Positions 34,400 through 43,558 of a stretch of DNA of 64,000 nucleotides are shown one piece after another. The notes under the pieces were generated by a model that saw nothing but the letters and a program-made list of their open reading frames with translations, did no database searches and was not told where the DNA came from. This DNA is from Paraburkholderia guartelaensis (GTDB lineage: Bacteria; Pseudomonadota; Gammaproteobacteria; Burkholderiales; Burkholderiaceae), in the NCBI RefSeq assembly GCF_004353905.1, contig NZ_SMOD01000018.1, positions 62,451-126,450 of the forward strand. Reading direction: 5' to 3'. A program made the position numbers and the translations under genes. Position 1 is the stretch's first letter. Each line of letters opens with the position of its first letter.

Positions 34400-35179
34400 A
34401 TGGCAACGAACAACGGCAGTCAGTCGGGCCTGAAAATCGCGGTCATCACCGGAGGCAGCCGCGGGATTGGCCGCGACACCGTTTTGCGGCTGGCAAGCCG
34501 CGGCGTCCAGTCGGTTTTCACCTACAACACCAATCGAGCCGAGGCAGAGAAGGTCTGTGCGGAGGTCGCGCAAGCGGGCAGCCGGGCGATTGCCCTGCAG
34601 TTGAACATCGCGAATTCAGGCACGTTCGACGACTTCGTCGCGCGCCTGCGAGAAGCGCTTGGGACGCTCAATGCAAAGGGTTTCGATTATCTGGTGAACA
34701 ACGCCGGTATCTCATCGACGGCCACGCTCGCAGCGGGCACCGAAGCGGAACTCGACGCGCAGTTCGCGGTGCATTTCAAGGGGCCGTTCCTGCTGACGCA
34801 AAAGCTGCTGCCGCTCATTCATGACGGCGGCCGGATTGTGAACATCTCCTCGGGCCTTGCGCGCTTCGCGTACCCGGGCCGCTCGATTTATGGCCCGATG
34901 AAGGCGGCTGTCGAAGCGCTCACGCGCTATATGGCGCTCGAACTCGCGCCGCGCCGAATCGCGGTCAACGTCGTGGCGCCAGGCGCCATTGCGACCGACT
35001 TCAGCGGCGGCATCGTGCGGGACAATCCGGAGGTCAACAAGGCGGTGGCGGAACATACCGCGCTGGGCCGCGTGGGATTGCCGACTGACGTGGGGCCCGT
35101 GATTGCGGGTCTACTATCGGATGACTTTGGCTGGGTGAACGCGCAGCGCATCGAGGTGGCCGGCGGCATTCATATTTGA
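34400..35179 (+). CDS. Classical SDR-family oxidoreductase
   Basis: A 259-residue short-chain dehydrogenase with TGGSRGIG at 17-24, the structural NNAG motif, a catalytic serine in NISSG, and the YxxxK pair in SIYGPMKAAVEALTRYMALELAPR. NADP preference is suggested by the Asn/Arg-rich loop after the second strand (YNTNRAEAE). The substrate is unknown. Divergent from the AraC gene. Confidence 0.87.
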   Translation: MATNNGSQSGLKIAVITGGSRGIGRDTVLRLASRGVQSVFTYNTNRAEAEKVCAEVAQAGSRAIALQLNIANSGTFDDFVARLREALGTLNAKGFDYLVNNAGISSTATLAAGTEAELDAQFAVHFKGPFLLTQKLLPLIHDGGRIVNISSGLARFAYPGRSIYGPMKAAVEALTRYMALELAPRRIAVNVVAPGAIATDFSGGIVRDNPEVNKAVAEHTALGRVGLPTDVGPVIAGLLSDDFGWVNAQRIEVAGGIHI

Positions 35180-35200
35180 TTGCGCGGTTGATTTCGCGCG

Positions 35201-35404
35201 TTAAGGCGTGACGCTTTTGCCGGACGCGTCGACTTCGATACCCCAGTCGCCCTGTTCGAGCCAGTCGTCGCCGAGCAGTTCGGCCGGATGCTGCGTGCGG
35301 CTCTGGCCGTTGCCGCATCGCATGTCGTTGGCAGGGCAGTAGTGGTCGCAGCCCCAGCACAGGCGCTCGGGGTGCAGCGGGTGAATCGGAAACTTCTTTG
35401 CCAT
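35201..35404 (-). CDS. DUF3079 family small cysteine-rich protein
   Basis: The 67-residue protein (MAKKFPIHPLHPERLCWGCDHYCP...) has a CWGC, a CP and an RCGNG cysteine, plus a conserved RTQHPAELLGDDW segment, all typical of DUF3079. The cysteines could bind metal. The start at 35404 is chosen because the conserved block begins there; the longer frame to 35680 overlaps the next promoter. Function unknown. Confidence 0.8.
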   Translation of the reverse strand: MAKKFPIHPLHPERLCWGCDHYCPANDMRCGNGQSRTQHPAELLGDDWLEQGDWGIEVDASGKSVTP

Positions 35405-35637
35405 GATGTCGCCCCTGTGCGATCTCGGACGGAACGCAATATTGAGATTGTGTTCTTTCCGCGGCACGGTGGCAGATGGCAGAGTGTCGCGCCCAGGACG
35501 CTCGGTGAAAAGGGGAGAAGGTCGCGCCGCTCTTCCTGCGTGTTGTTGCCACAGGGTCATGCTATGGTCGTACGGCGTCCGGCCGATCCGGTCGCCGCGC
35601 CTGGAAGCGCTGAACACAACGACCTGCGTGCTTCTCC

Positions 35638-38121
35638 ATGACCCGTTCGAGTTCTCTCCCGCAAAAGCGGCGCCGCGCATGGCCGCTGATTCTGTTGTGT
35701 GCCGTCGTCATCGTTCTGGCCGCCGTGACGCTGGCGGGCTGGCTGACATTGCGCGGCAGCTTGCCGCAGCTGGACGGCACGCGCGCCGCGCCGCTCTCCG
35801 CACCGGTGACGATCGGGCGTGACGCGCTCGGCGTGCCGACGGTGCAGGGCGGCACGCGAGGCGACGTTGCTTATGCGACCGGCTTCCTTCATGCGCAAGA
35901 CCGTTTCTTCCAGATGGATTTGCTGCGCCGGGTCGCCGCCGGCGAGATGGCGGCGCTCATTGGACCGGCGGCGCTGCCGCTGGACCGCCGCGACCGGCCC
36001 TTGCGCTTTCGCGAACACGCGCAGGCGGCGCTCGCTGCGCTCTCCGACGACCAGCGGCAACTGGTCGAGCGTTATACGGCGGGCGTCAACGACGGCCTGC
36101 GCTCGCTTCGTGCGCGGCCGTTCGAATACTGGCTGTTGCGCTCGCAACCGGCGCCGTGGCGTCCCGAAGACACGGTGCTCGCCGTCTACGCGATGTACTT
36201 CGATCTTCAGTATGACCAGGTGAGGCGCGTGCTCTCTCGCGCGGCGCTACGCGAGCGCGTGCCGGCCGATCTGCTTGCGTTCCTGCTGCCTGAGACGAGC
36301 CATTGGGACGCCCCGCTCGACGGGCAGCGCGCTTTGCCGCCGCCGTCATGGCTCCCGTCAACGCGGTCCGCCATCGATGCCGAACCGGAGGCCAACGTAC
36401 TTTTCGCCGGCCTGCCTGGTTTCGTGAGCGATCTGGGAGGCGGCGGGAGCGCGGTCGATTCGATGGTCGGCAGCAACGGTTTCGCTGTCGACGGCGCACA
36501 CAGTGCGCACGGCGGCGCGCTGCTCGCGAGCGACATGCACCTCGGCCTGTCGCTGCCGAACATCTGGTACCGGCTCTCGCTCGTCTATCCCGCGCCTGAA
36601 GGCAGCGAGCGGCGTATCACGGGCGTCAGCCTGCCGGGTACGCCGTTCGTCGTGGCCGGCAGCAACGGCCATATCGCGTGGGGCTTCACGAACAGCTATG
36701 GGCGCTTCGTCGATCTGGTCGAACTGCAGCGCGACCCGGCCGATCCGCTGCGCTACCGCGTCCCGAACGGCGGATGGGAGCATGCGCAGGTGATCCACGA
36801 GCGGCTCGACGTGAACGGCGGCGCGAGCGTCGATCTGCCGGTCGTGCAAACGCGCTGGGGGCCACAGCTCGTGGCCGGCGAGCGCGCGTATGCATTGCAT
36901 TGGGTCGCGCAGGATCCGCAGGCGACCAACATGAACTTCATGCGGCTCGAAGGCATCACGAACGTCGCCGACGCGTTGCACGCCGCGCAGACCTTCGGCA
37001 TGCCGACGCAGAACTTCATGGTGGCCGACGCGCAAGGGCATATCGGCTGGACGCTCGCCGGGCCGCTGCCGCGCTTCGCGCAAGCCGATGCAGACGATGA
37101 AGCTGCAGCGCTCGCGAGCATGCCGTACCCCTCCGGAACGTACGCCGGCTGGCAAGGGTATCGGACGCCCGATGCATATCCCGTGCGCGTTGATCCGCCG
37201 GCCGGGCGCATCTGGACCGCGAACAACCGTACCCTGCCGCTCGAGGAAGTGGCGCAGCTCGGCGACGCCGGCACCGATCTCGGCGCGCGCGCCACGCAAA
37301 TTCGCAACGACCTGCTCGCGCTGCCGCACGCGAGCGAGCACGACATGCTCGCGGTGCAGACCGACGATCGCGCGTTCTGGATCGAGTACTGGCGACGCGT
37401 GGTGCTCGACGCGCTCGATGCACGCGCGCTCGACGGCCATCCACAACGCGCCGAATTCCGGCGCCTCGTTCAGGCGTGGGATGGCCGCGCCGATGTGAAG
37501 GCGGTCGGCTACCGGCTGGTGCGCGCGTTCTACGACTCGCTCTACGAAGCATGGTTCGGTGTACTGGACAAGCAGATGGCCGCGATTGCGCCGGACCTCA
37601 GCTATCGCGCGGCGAACTCGCGTTACGAAGCGACGATGGAGACGCTGGCCGACCATCGCGCGTGGATACCGGGCGGCTTCGCGGACTGGCGCGCGTTCAT
37701 GCTGGACCGCATCGATCACACGATCGCCCGGTTGCCCAAGGGCACCACGCTCGAACAGGCGCGCTGGGGCGAGCGCAACCGCTCGACCATTGCGCATCCG
37801 TTCGCGCGCATGGTGCCGGCATGGCTGCCGTGGGTTCGCGGCTGGCTCAGCGCGCCGCACGACCCGCTCCCGGGCGACATCAACATGCCGCGCGTGCAGA
37901 CGCGGGCATTCGGCGCGTCCGAGCGTTTCGCGGTGTCGCCGGGGCGCGAGCAGGACGGCATCTTCGAGATGCCGGGCGGGCAATCGGGCAATCCCATGTC
38001 GCCGTATTTCCTCGCGGGGCATGAAACGTGGGTGCACGGCGACGCGGCGCCGTTCCTGCCGGGCGCGGTGGTGCATACGCTGAAGCTCTTGCCTGCCAGC
38101 GCGCAGCAGGCTGGAAACTGA
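35638..38121 (+). CDS. Penicillin acylase family N-terminal-nucleophile hydrolase
   Basis: The product has 827 residues. An N-terminal membrane anchor (WPLILLCAVVIVLAAVTLAGW, 15-35) is followed by the alpha-chain, with DALGVPTVQGGTRGDVAYATGFLHAQDRFFQMDLLRR. The autocatalytic cleavage point is GSNGFAV, making Ser279 the N-terminal nucleophile of the beta-chain. Later blocks include NMNFMRLEGITNVADAL and RIWTANNRTLPLEE. Relatives hydrolyse penicillin G, cephalosporins or acyl-homoserine lactones (PvdQ, QuiP). The substrate cannot be told from the sequence. The start lacks a clear ribosome site. Confidence 0.87.
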   Translation: MTRSSSLPQKRRRAWPLILLCAVVIVLAAVTLAGWLTLRGSLPQLDGTRAAPLSAPVTIGRDALGVPTVQGGTRGDVAYATGFLHAQDRFFQMDLLRRVAAGEMAALIGPAALPLDRRDRPLRFREHAQAALAALSDDQRQLVERYTAGVNDGLRSLRARPFEYWLLRSQPAPWRPEDTVLAVYAMYFDLQYDQVRRVLSRAALRERVPADLLAFLLPETSHWDAPLDGQRALPPPSWLPSTRSAIDAEPEANVLFAGLPGFVSDLGGGGSAVDSMVGSNGFAVDGAHSAHGGALLASDMHLGLSLPNIWYRLSLVYPAPEGSERRITGVSLPGTPFVVAGSNGHIAWGFTNSYGRFVDLVELQRDPADPLRYRVPNGGWEHAQVIHERLDVNGGASVDLPVVQTRWGPQLVAGERAYALHWVAQDPQATNMNFMRLEGITNVADALHAAQTFGMPTQNFMVADAQGHIGWTLAGPLPRFAQADADDEAAALASMPYPSGTYAGWQGYRTPDAYPVRVDPPAGRIWTANNRTLPLEEVAQLGDAGTDLGARATQIRNDLLALPHASEHDMLAVQTDDRAFWIEYWRRVVLDALDARALDGHPQRAEFRRLVQAWDGRADVKAVGYRLVRAFYDSLYEAWFGVLDKQMAAIAPDLSYRAANSRYEATMETLADHRAWIPGGFADWRAFMLDRIDHTIARLPKGTTLEQARWGERNRSTIAHPFARMVPAWLPWVRGWLSAPHDPLPGDINMPRVQTRAFGASERFAVSPGREQDGIFEMPGGQSGNPMSPYFLAGHETWVHGDAAPFLPGAVVHTLKLLPASAQQAGN

Positions 38122-38326
38122 GGGCTCCTTGCAGCGGGCTTGAAATAAAGCGCGCGCGGCGGATTAGCAGAAGTCCGCTGACGCCGCTAGAAGCGCAGGC
38201 TGATTCTCCCTATACCAGTTGCCCGCCTACCCTTGGTGGGGGTGATTGAGTCAAGCTTGGCGCGCTCGCGTCGAGGCATTGACTCGCCGTGAGCCACATA
38301 ACAGGGAATCGGATAAGGGGACAGCG

Positions 38327-38476
38327 ATGAAGTGGCTCGATCGCATGACGGTGTTCAAAAAGCTGCTGACAGCATTCGCCGTTGTGATCGTATTTGCGGT
38401 GGCCGTCGGTGTTGCCGGCGTTTCGTCGCTGGCGTCGATGCATGACATCGCCGATCAAATCTGCAACCGGCTATGA
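38327..38476 (+). CDS. Detached N-terminal membrane segment of a chemoreceptor
   Basis: A 49-residue reading frame with ribosome site AAGGGG. It encodes MKWLDRMTVFKKLLTAF, then a membrane helix (VVIVFAVAVGVAGVSSLAS) and IADQI, the standard start of Burkholderia-type four-helix-bundle chemoreceptors. It stops at 38474-38476 and overlaps the ATG of the next frame by ATGA. Together they look like one chemoreceptor gene broken by a frameshift or deletion, although translational coupling could still make both pieces. Confidence 0.75.
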   Translation: MKWLDRMTVFKKLLTAFAVVIVFAVAVGVAGVSSLASMHDIADQICNRL

Positions 38477-39882
38477 GCGGCCAGTTCTGGCTCGAGGAAG
38501 CGGCCCGCAGCAAGCTGAGCACCGACCTCGACGCCGCGAATCTGGGCTACGCCGACGAAGCGGGACGCAATCGTCTGAAGGAAGACATCGTCGCGCAACT
38601 CAAACGCATGCATGAATCGCTGGATCGCTATGCTGGCGCAGGCGTTTCGGCTAGCGACCGCGCGCTTTACGACGACGTGCTCAGAAAAACCTCTGCATGG
38701 GAAGCGATCGTGCATCAGCAGATCGGTTTCGAGCCCGTGCCCGCAGGCGTGGACAACGCCGAACTCGTACGCCGTGCCATCGCGGCGAGCGAGGCCCTGG
38801 GCGACAGCGTGGCCGCACTGATCGATTCGCTGCAACGCGAGGCGAAGAGCGCGCAGACCGAAGCCACCGCGCAATTCCAGCACATGCGCGCTCTCATCAT
38901 GGTGATTCTGCTTGGAGCGGTCGCGACTGGCGCGTTGCTAGCCTGGCTGATTTCGCAACGGCTTTCGCGCCAGCTAGGCTGTGAGCCGGCTGATGCCATG
39001 GAAATTGCAGGACGCATCGCGGCCGGCGATCTTTCGGTATCCATAGCAATGCGTCGCGGCGATACGGGCAGCCTGCTGTGCGCGCTGGGGGAGATGCGTG
39101 CGCAGCTCACCGGCATCGTCGCCAACATTCATGACTCGAGCGGTTCCATTCTTGTTGCCGCGCGCGAAATCTCGCAAGGCAACACGGACCTCTCGCAACG
39201 CACCGAAGAGCAGGCGGCGTCGCTCGGCGAGACCGCGACGAGCATGGAGCAACTGACCTCGACCGTGCGGCAGAATGCCGAGAACGCGAGACAGGTGGAC
39301 GGGCTTGCCCGCGGCGCTTCCGAGGTTGCGGCGCGCGGCAGCGAACTGGTGAGCGAAGTGGCGAAGGCGATGGGCGAGGTCGCGCAGGACGCGAAGCGCA
39401 TGACCGACATCATCGCGACGATCGAGAAAATCGCCTTCCAGACCAATATTCTGGCGCTCAATGCCGCCGTCGAGTCGGCGCGCGCCGGCGAGCAAGGGCG
39501 TGGCTTTGCTGTCGTGGCGGGCGAGGTGCGCGCGCTCGCGCAGCGCAGCGCGGCCTCGGCGCGGGAGATCAAGGAGCTGATCGAAGCCTCGACGGCGGGC
39601 GTCGCCAACGGCGCCACGCTGGCGCAGCGCGCGGGCTCGACGATGGTCGAGGTGACGGCGGCCGTGCAGCGCGTCACGGACATCATGGGCGAGATCGTCG
39701 CCGCCTCGGGCGAGCAGAGCACGGGCATTGAGCAGGTCAATCGCGCGGTTGCGCAAATGGACCAGGTTACGCAGCAAAACGCGGCCCTCGTCGAGCAGGC
39801 CGCCGCCGCGGCAAGCTCGATGGCCGATCAGGCGGCGCAGTTGCAGCAGGCGGTGTCGGTCTTCCGGTTCGCGGGCGCTTGA
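38473..39882 (+). CDS. Methyl-accepting chemotaxis protein, N-terminally truncated
   Basis: The 469-residue product has most of a four-helix-bundle sensor domain (about 10-130), a second membrane helix (ALIMVILLGAVATGALLAWLI, about 138-158), a HAMP region and a long signalling coiled coil. The conserved hairpin is KIAFQTNILALNAAVESARAGEQGRGFAVVAGEVRALAQRSA. The first membrane helix and start of the sensor are in the preceding overlapping frame (38327-38476). If translated alone it would have one membrane helix and a misplaced sensor domain. It probably represents a disrupted receptor. Confidence 0.85.
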   Translation: MSGQFWLEEAARSKLSTDLDAANLGYADEAGRNRLKEDIVAQLKRMHESLDRYAGAGVSASDRALYDDVLRKTSAWEAIVHQQIGFEPVPAGVDNAELVRRAIAASEALGDSVAALIDSLQREAKSAQTEATAQFQHMRALIMVILLGAVATGALLAWLISQRLSRQLGCEPADAMEIAGRIAAGDLSVSIAMRRGDTGSLLCALGEMRAQLTGIVANIHDSSGSILVAAREISQGNTDLSQRTEEQAASLGETATSMEQLTSTVRQNAENARQVDGLARGASEVAARGSELVSEVAKAMGEVAQDAKRMTDIIATIEKIAFQTNILALNAAVESARAGEQGRGFAVVAGEVRALAQRSAASAREIKELIEASTAGVANGATLAQRAGSTMVEVTAAVQRVTDIMGEIVAASGEQSTGIEQVNRAVAQMDQVTQQNAALVEQAAAAASSMADQAAQLQQAVSVFRFAGA

Positions 39883-39924
39883 CGTTAAAGCCGATGCCGC
39901 AGCAATCGTTGCGGGATCGGGACA

Positions 39925-41070
39925 TCATCGGGAAAGACCGCGTGCGTCAATCGGCCAGATCGCTTCCACGCGCTCGCCCCGGAAGCAGACGTACTGATCG
40001 TAGAGATTCACGGTCGGGTCGCAATGCCCCGGTGTCACGAGTACGCGCTGTCCAAGCAGCTGGGTCGTATCGGCATCCGGCGTGCCGACTGTCTCCAGCT
40101 TGCCGTGTTCGTCATTGGCCGCGATGTAGGCGAGCGAGGGACCTTCGGACGCCGCCCATGTCACCTTTCGCGGAAGTCCGGCATCGACGGCCAGCCCCTT
40201 GAGGCCAACGTCGCATACCACCATGCCAGGGCGCGTGGCGCTCATGATCGTGGATAGCACGAACAGGCTGTTGCGCGGCCGTACGGCGCCGTGCCACGCA
40301 ATGCCGCCATACTCGCCATCCATGATCGCGTAAGAGCCCGGCTGGACCTCGGTGTAAACGCCGCTGGCAACGTCGAATTCAAACGTGCCGGTGCCGCCGC
40401 CGGTCACGCGCGCACATCGCTCGCCGCGCACCTCGAGTGCGCGGACGAATGTTCCAGCGCGCTCGGCGGCGCGGCCGGCCGTGTCCTTTCTTGCGGACCA
40501 GTCGGCAATATGCTGCGCTCCGCCGTGGTAGGCCTGCAAACCGGCAAAGCGCAGGCCCGGATGCGCGGCGATGGCATCGATCAGCTCGAGCAGTGCGTCA
40601 TGGGTTGTCACCCCGCAACGGTTCTGACCGACGTCGATCTCCGGCAACACGTCGATCGTGACGCCTGCGGACGTCGCTGCTTCGCCAAGTGCACGCACTT
40701 GAGGCAATGCGTCCACGCAAACGCTCAAATGGACGTGCGAAGCGAGTTGGGTGGCCATCAAGAGCTTGTCCCTGCCGACAAACTCATTGGTGACGTGAAT
40801 GTCACGCACGCCGGCAGCGGCGAACGGATACGCTTCGCTCAGCTTCTGGCAACAGATACCCACGGCGCCGGCTTCGATCTGCCTCAGGGCGATGGCGCTG
40901 CTCTTGTGAGCCTTGGCGTGAGGCCGCAAGGCAACACCGTGCTCGGCGACGAACGTCGCCGTCTCGCGAAGATTCGCTTCGAATGCGTCGAGATCGATCA
41001 GCAGCGAAGGGGTGCCGACCGAGGAAAGCGAGTCGCCGATGAGGGCGGGGGCAGGGGGAGTGAGAGTCAT
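39925..41070 (-). CDS. D-threonine aldolase / D-serine dehydratase-like PLP enzyme
   Basis: A fold-type III pyridoxal-phosphate enzyme of 381 residues. An alanine-racemase-like barrel comes first, with the PLP lysine in LRPHAKAHKSSAIA and active-site blocks CVDALPQVRAL, DVGQNRCGV and GLQAYHGGAQH. The C-terminal domain holds the metal site PGHCDPTVNLYD, characteristic of D-threonine aldolase, D-serine dehydratase and D-3-hydroxyaspartate aldolase. The ATG at 41070 has GGAG upstream. Stereospecific cleavage or dehydration of a D-hydroxy-amino acid is likely; which one is open. Confidence 0.85.
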   Translation of the reverse strand: MTLTPPAPALIGDSLSSVGTPSLLIDLDAFEANLRETATFVAEHGVALRPHAKAHKSSAIALRQIEAGAVGICCQKLSEAYPFAAAGVRDIHVTNEFVGRDKLLMATQLASHVHLSVCVDALPQVRALGEAATSAGVTIDVLPEIDVGQNRCGVTTHDALLELIDAIAAHPGLRFAGLQAYHGGAQHIADWSARKDTAGRAAERAGTFVRALEVRGERCARVTGGGTGTFEFDVASGVYTEVQPGSYAIMDGEYGGIAWHGAVRPRNSLFVLSTIMSATRPGMVVCDVGLKGLAVDAGLPRKVTWAASEGPSLAYIAANDEHGKLETVGTPDADTTQLLGQRVLVTPGHCDPTVNLYDQYVCFRGERVEAIWPIDARGLSR

Positions 41071-41153
41071 CAAGGCTCCGTTCAGGGCGTGCAACCATGC
41101 TGCGCCAGTATTGCACACACCATGGCCGGTCTCATCGGCGCGCCAGCTTTTTG

Positions 41154-42752
41154 TCAACTGAGGTTCGCCGGCATGCTGTCCGCTTCGCGCGGCGCGCGAT
41201 GCTTGCCCAGCCATTTCGCAAGCTCGGTGGCGGACAACGCCTTCGAGTAGTACCAGCCCTGGCCATACTGGACGCCCTTGTTGCGCAGCCACGTCACCTG
41301 CGCGCCCGTCTCCACGCCCTCGGCGACGATTTCCAGGCCCAACTCATGGGCCATCGAAATGATGTGCGGCGCGACGACGCTCGAGGCGGTGTCCTGGACG
41401 ATCGTATCGACGAACGACTTGTCGATCTTCAGCACATCGATCTCGAAGGTCTGCAGATACGACAGGCTCGAGTAGCCGGTTCCAAAGTCGTCGATATAGA
41501 TGGGATGGCCCGCGGCCCTGAATGCCGCAATGCCGCCGCGCGTGGATTCGGCGTTCATGAAGCTGCGCTCCGTCGCCTCGATGCGGATTTGCGCGGGCGC
41601 GATGCCGGTTCCTTCGAGCGACGCGGTAAGCAGGTTCAGGAAGCGCAAGCTCTGCAGATCCTCGCCGCTCACGTTGATCGAGACATAAAACGCAGGGTTC
41701 GCCGTGAGCAATTTCCCTAGCTGCGTGATCGTCTTTTCGAGCACGAGATCGGTCAAAGGCTGAATGAGGTGATTGTCTTCGGCCACGCGCACGAAAACCT
41801 CGGGCGAGATGGCGCGCCCGTTCAATGTCCACCGCACCAGTGCTTCGGCGCCTGCACACTGGTTATCGGCGAGCCGCACGATGGGCTGGAAAACCACGTC
41901 GATCTTGCGCCGGGCAATGGCCCACTGCAGCGTTGCAGGGAACGAGAGTTGCCGCGAAACGCGCTTGTAGGCGAGCCAACCGAGCGCGGCGCCGGCGAAC
42001 ACGCCGATCGTCAGCCACGCGGCGAGCAGCTTGGGCCAGTCGCCCGCCACGCTGCTGCGCGGCGACTTCACCACGACGGCAAGCGGCCGTGTCGACGAGC
42101 GGGCGACAGCGTAATTCCAGTCGCTGCTGTTCACGTTGCCGCTGTGCTTCCACGCATCGAGCATGTCGTCCGGATCCGCGCCGGCCGAGACTGCGAGGAG
42201 CCTTCCCGTCGCAACCTGGATCACGGCGATAGGACGCCTCGCCGGATCGATGAGATCGACATAGGAGCCCGGGTCGATGGAGACGTAGTGGCCGTTGCGG
42301 CCGAACTGAATGTCCTTGCGGACGTCGCTCAGCGGACTCTTCTGCTCGAACCACACCAGGTAGCCGTCTTCGCTGCGATAGTCGGGCGGCGGCAGCGTGA
42401 GATCCTTGTTGCGCGCGTCGCCAAGCAGTGGAGAGCAGAGGTAGTGCCCGTCGGCGTATGCGCCGGCATCCTGAACGTAGCGGTAGTTGTAGATGACGCG
42501 CGCGGCCTGTTCGAGGCTGGACTGCGAACAGGGCGTGCCCGGTTCCCGGTCCAGGTCGGAAAGGGCGGCGAAAGCCTGGTACGTGACGAGGTCCGTACGC
42601 ATGACCGCCTTCTCGGCGAACTCCCTGAGGTCGGCCCGATCGCGCCGCTGGACGTCCTTGTCCGCGACGTAAAGACTCGTGAAAACGGGTACGAGGGTGG
42701 CGAGGCACCCGAGTGCGATCGAAGCCGAAATCAGCGTGATGCGCTTGATCAT
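41154..42752 (-). CDS. CSS-motif EAL-domain c-di-GMP phosphodiesterase
   Basis: Hydrolyses c-di-GMP. The 532 residues contain a first membrane helix (about 5-27) and a periplasmic CSS-like sensor with cysteines in TPCSQSSLEQ and HYLCSPLLGD. A second membrane helix lies near 245-262 and an EAL domain from 275. The EAL domain keeps EALVRW, IRIEATERSFM, IDDFGTGYSSL, LKIDKSFV and VAEGVET, so activity is expected. Enzymes of this class in enterobacteria are controlled by periplasmic disulfide state. Together with the two cyclases it makes three c-di-GMP genes in 14 kb. Confidence 0.88.
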   Translation of the reverse strand: MIKRITLISASIALGCLATLVPVFTSLYVADKDVQRRDRADLREFAEKAVMRTDLVTYQAFAALSDLDREPGTPCSQSSLEQAARVIYNYRYVQDAGAYADGHYLCSPLLGDARNKDLTLPPPDYRSEDGYLVWFEQKSPLSDVRKDIQFGRNGHYVSIDPGSYVDLIDPARRPIAVIQVATGRLLAVSAGADPDDMLDAWKHSGNVNSSDWNYAVARSSTRPLAVVVKSPRSSVAGDWPKLLAAWLTIGVFAGAALGWLAYKRVSRQLSFPATLQWAIARRKIDVVFQPIVRLADNQCAGAEALVRWTLNGRAISPEVFVRVAEDNHLIQPLTDLVLEKTITQLGKLLTANPAFYVSINVSGEDLQSLRFLNLLTASLEGTGIAPAQIRIEATERSFMNAESTRGGIAAFRAAGHPIYIDDFGTGYSSLSYLQTFEIDVLKIDKSFVDTIVQDTASSVVAPHIISMAHELGLEIVAEGVETGAQVTWLRNKGVQYGQGWYYSKALSATELAKWLGKHRAPREADSMPANLS

Positions 42753-43021
42753 TTCGCACCCCGGAGGGATGGAACGTTAAGCAACGAACCAGAGGCTGGA
42801 CGCACACTGAGGCGGCGCCCCCGATGCGCGGGAGCCCGAACGTCAGACCAAAGCATACTCTTTGGCGCTTCGTTTTCAACGGGCAAACGCGTCGGCAGCG
42901 CTTTCTGCGGCGCCGCCACGGGCGCGTTGCCGGTAGGACCAAGGTCTGATTGCCCGCGTCCGCCACGGCCGCCATGATCTGCCTGTGTTGCTCGCCAGGT
43001 TCGCTGCTCAGGGGAGCGTGA

Positions 43022-43534
43022 ATGGGGACACTGTCCAATTTCGTGAAGCGCGCGTGGCTCGCCGCCGCGGTGCTGCTCGCGGCCGGCTGCGCCCAGCCGT
43101 GGCAAAGCGTCCAGCCCGGCACCGACCAGTCCGCGTTGATTGCGCGTCTCGGGCCGCCGCGCGAAACCTATAACCTGCCGGATGGCGGCAAACGTCTCAT
43201 GTGGCCGACCCAGCCGATGGGGTCGACGAACACCGTTGCCGACATCGACGCGAGCGGCAAGGTCGTGAGCGTGCGCCAGGTCATGCAGGCGAGCGAGTTC
43301 TATCGGGCGAAGGTCAACGTGTGGACACGCAACGATGTCCTGATCAATTTCGGCCGGCCCGCGGAGACAGCCTACTTTTCGCGCATGCAGCGGGAAGTCT
43401 GGTCCTACCGCTACATCGAGAACAACATCGACTACATGATGTTTCACTTCTACTTCGACGATCAGGGCATCTTGCGGCTCACGCAGAAGACGCCTGATCC
43501 AATGCGCGACCGGAACCTGAGGCGCGGGTTCTAG
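43022..43534 (+). CDS. BamE/SmpA-like outer-membrane lipoprotein
   Basis: The 170-residue product has a lipoprotein signal (LAAAVLLAAGCAQ) and a repeated pattern typical of SmpA/OmlA-type domains: GTDQSALIARLGPPRETYNLPDGGKRLMW and WTRNDVLINFGRPAETAYFSRMQREVWSYRY. It is probably a paralogue of BamE rather than the complex subunit itself. Its stop is 24 bases before the next gene, suggesting co-transcription. Confidence 0.75.
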   Translation: MGTLSNFVKRAWLAAAVLLAAGCAQPWQSVQPGTDQSALIARLGPPRETYNLPDGGKRLMWPTQPMGSTNTVADIDASGKVVSVRQVMQASEFYRAKVNVWTRNDVLINFGRPAETAYFSRMQREVWSYRYIENNIDYMMFHFYFDDQGILRLTQKTPDPMRDRNLRRGF

Positions 43535-43558
43535 CGCGGGTTCCGTTTAGAGGCGTGT

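Noticed and set aside
38122..38326. Gene in the gap between the acylase and the chemoreceptor
   Set aside because: No frame with a start, ribosome site and recognisable content; treated as promoter region.
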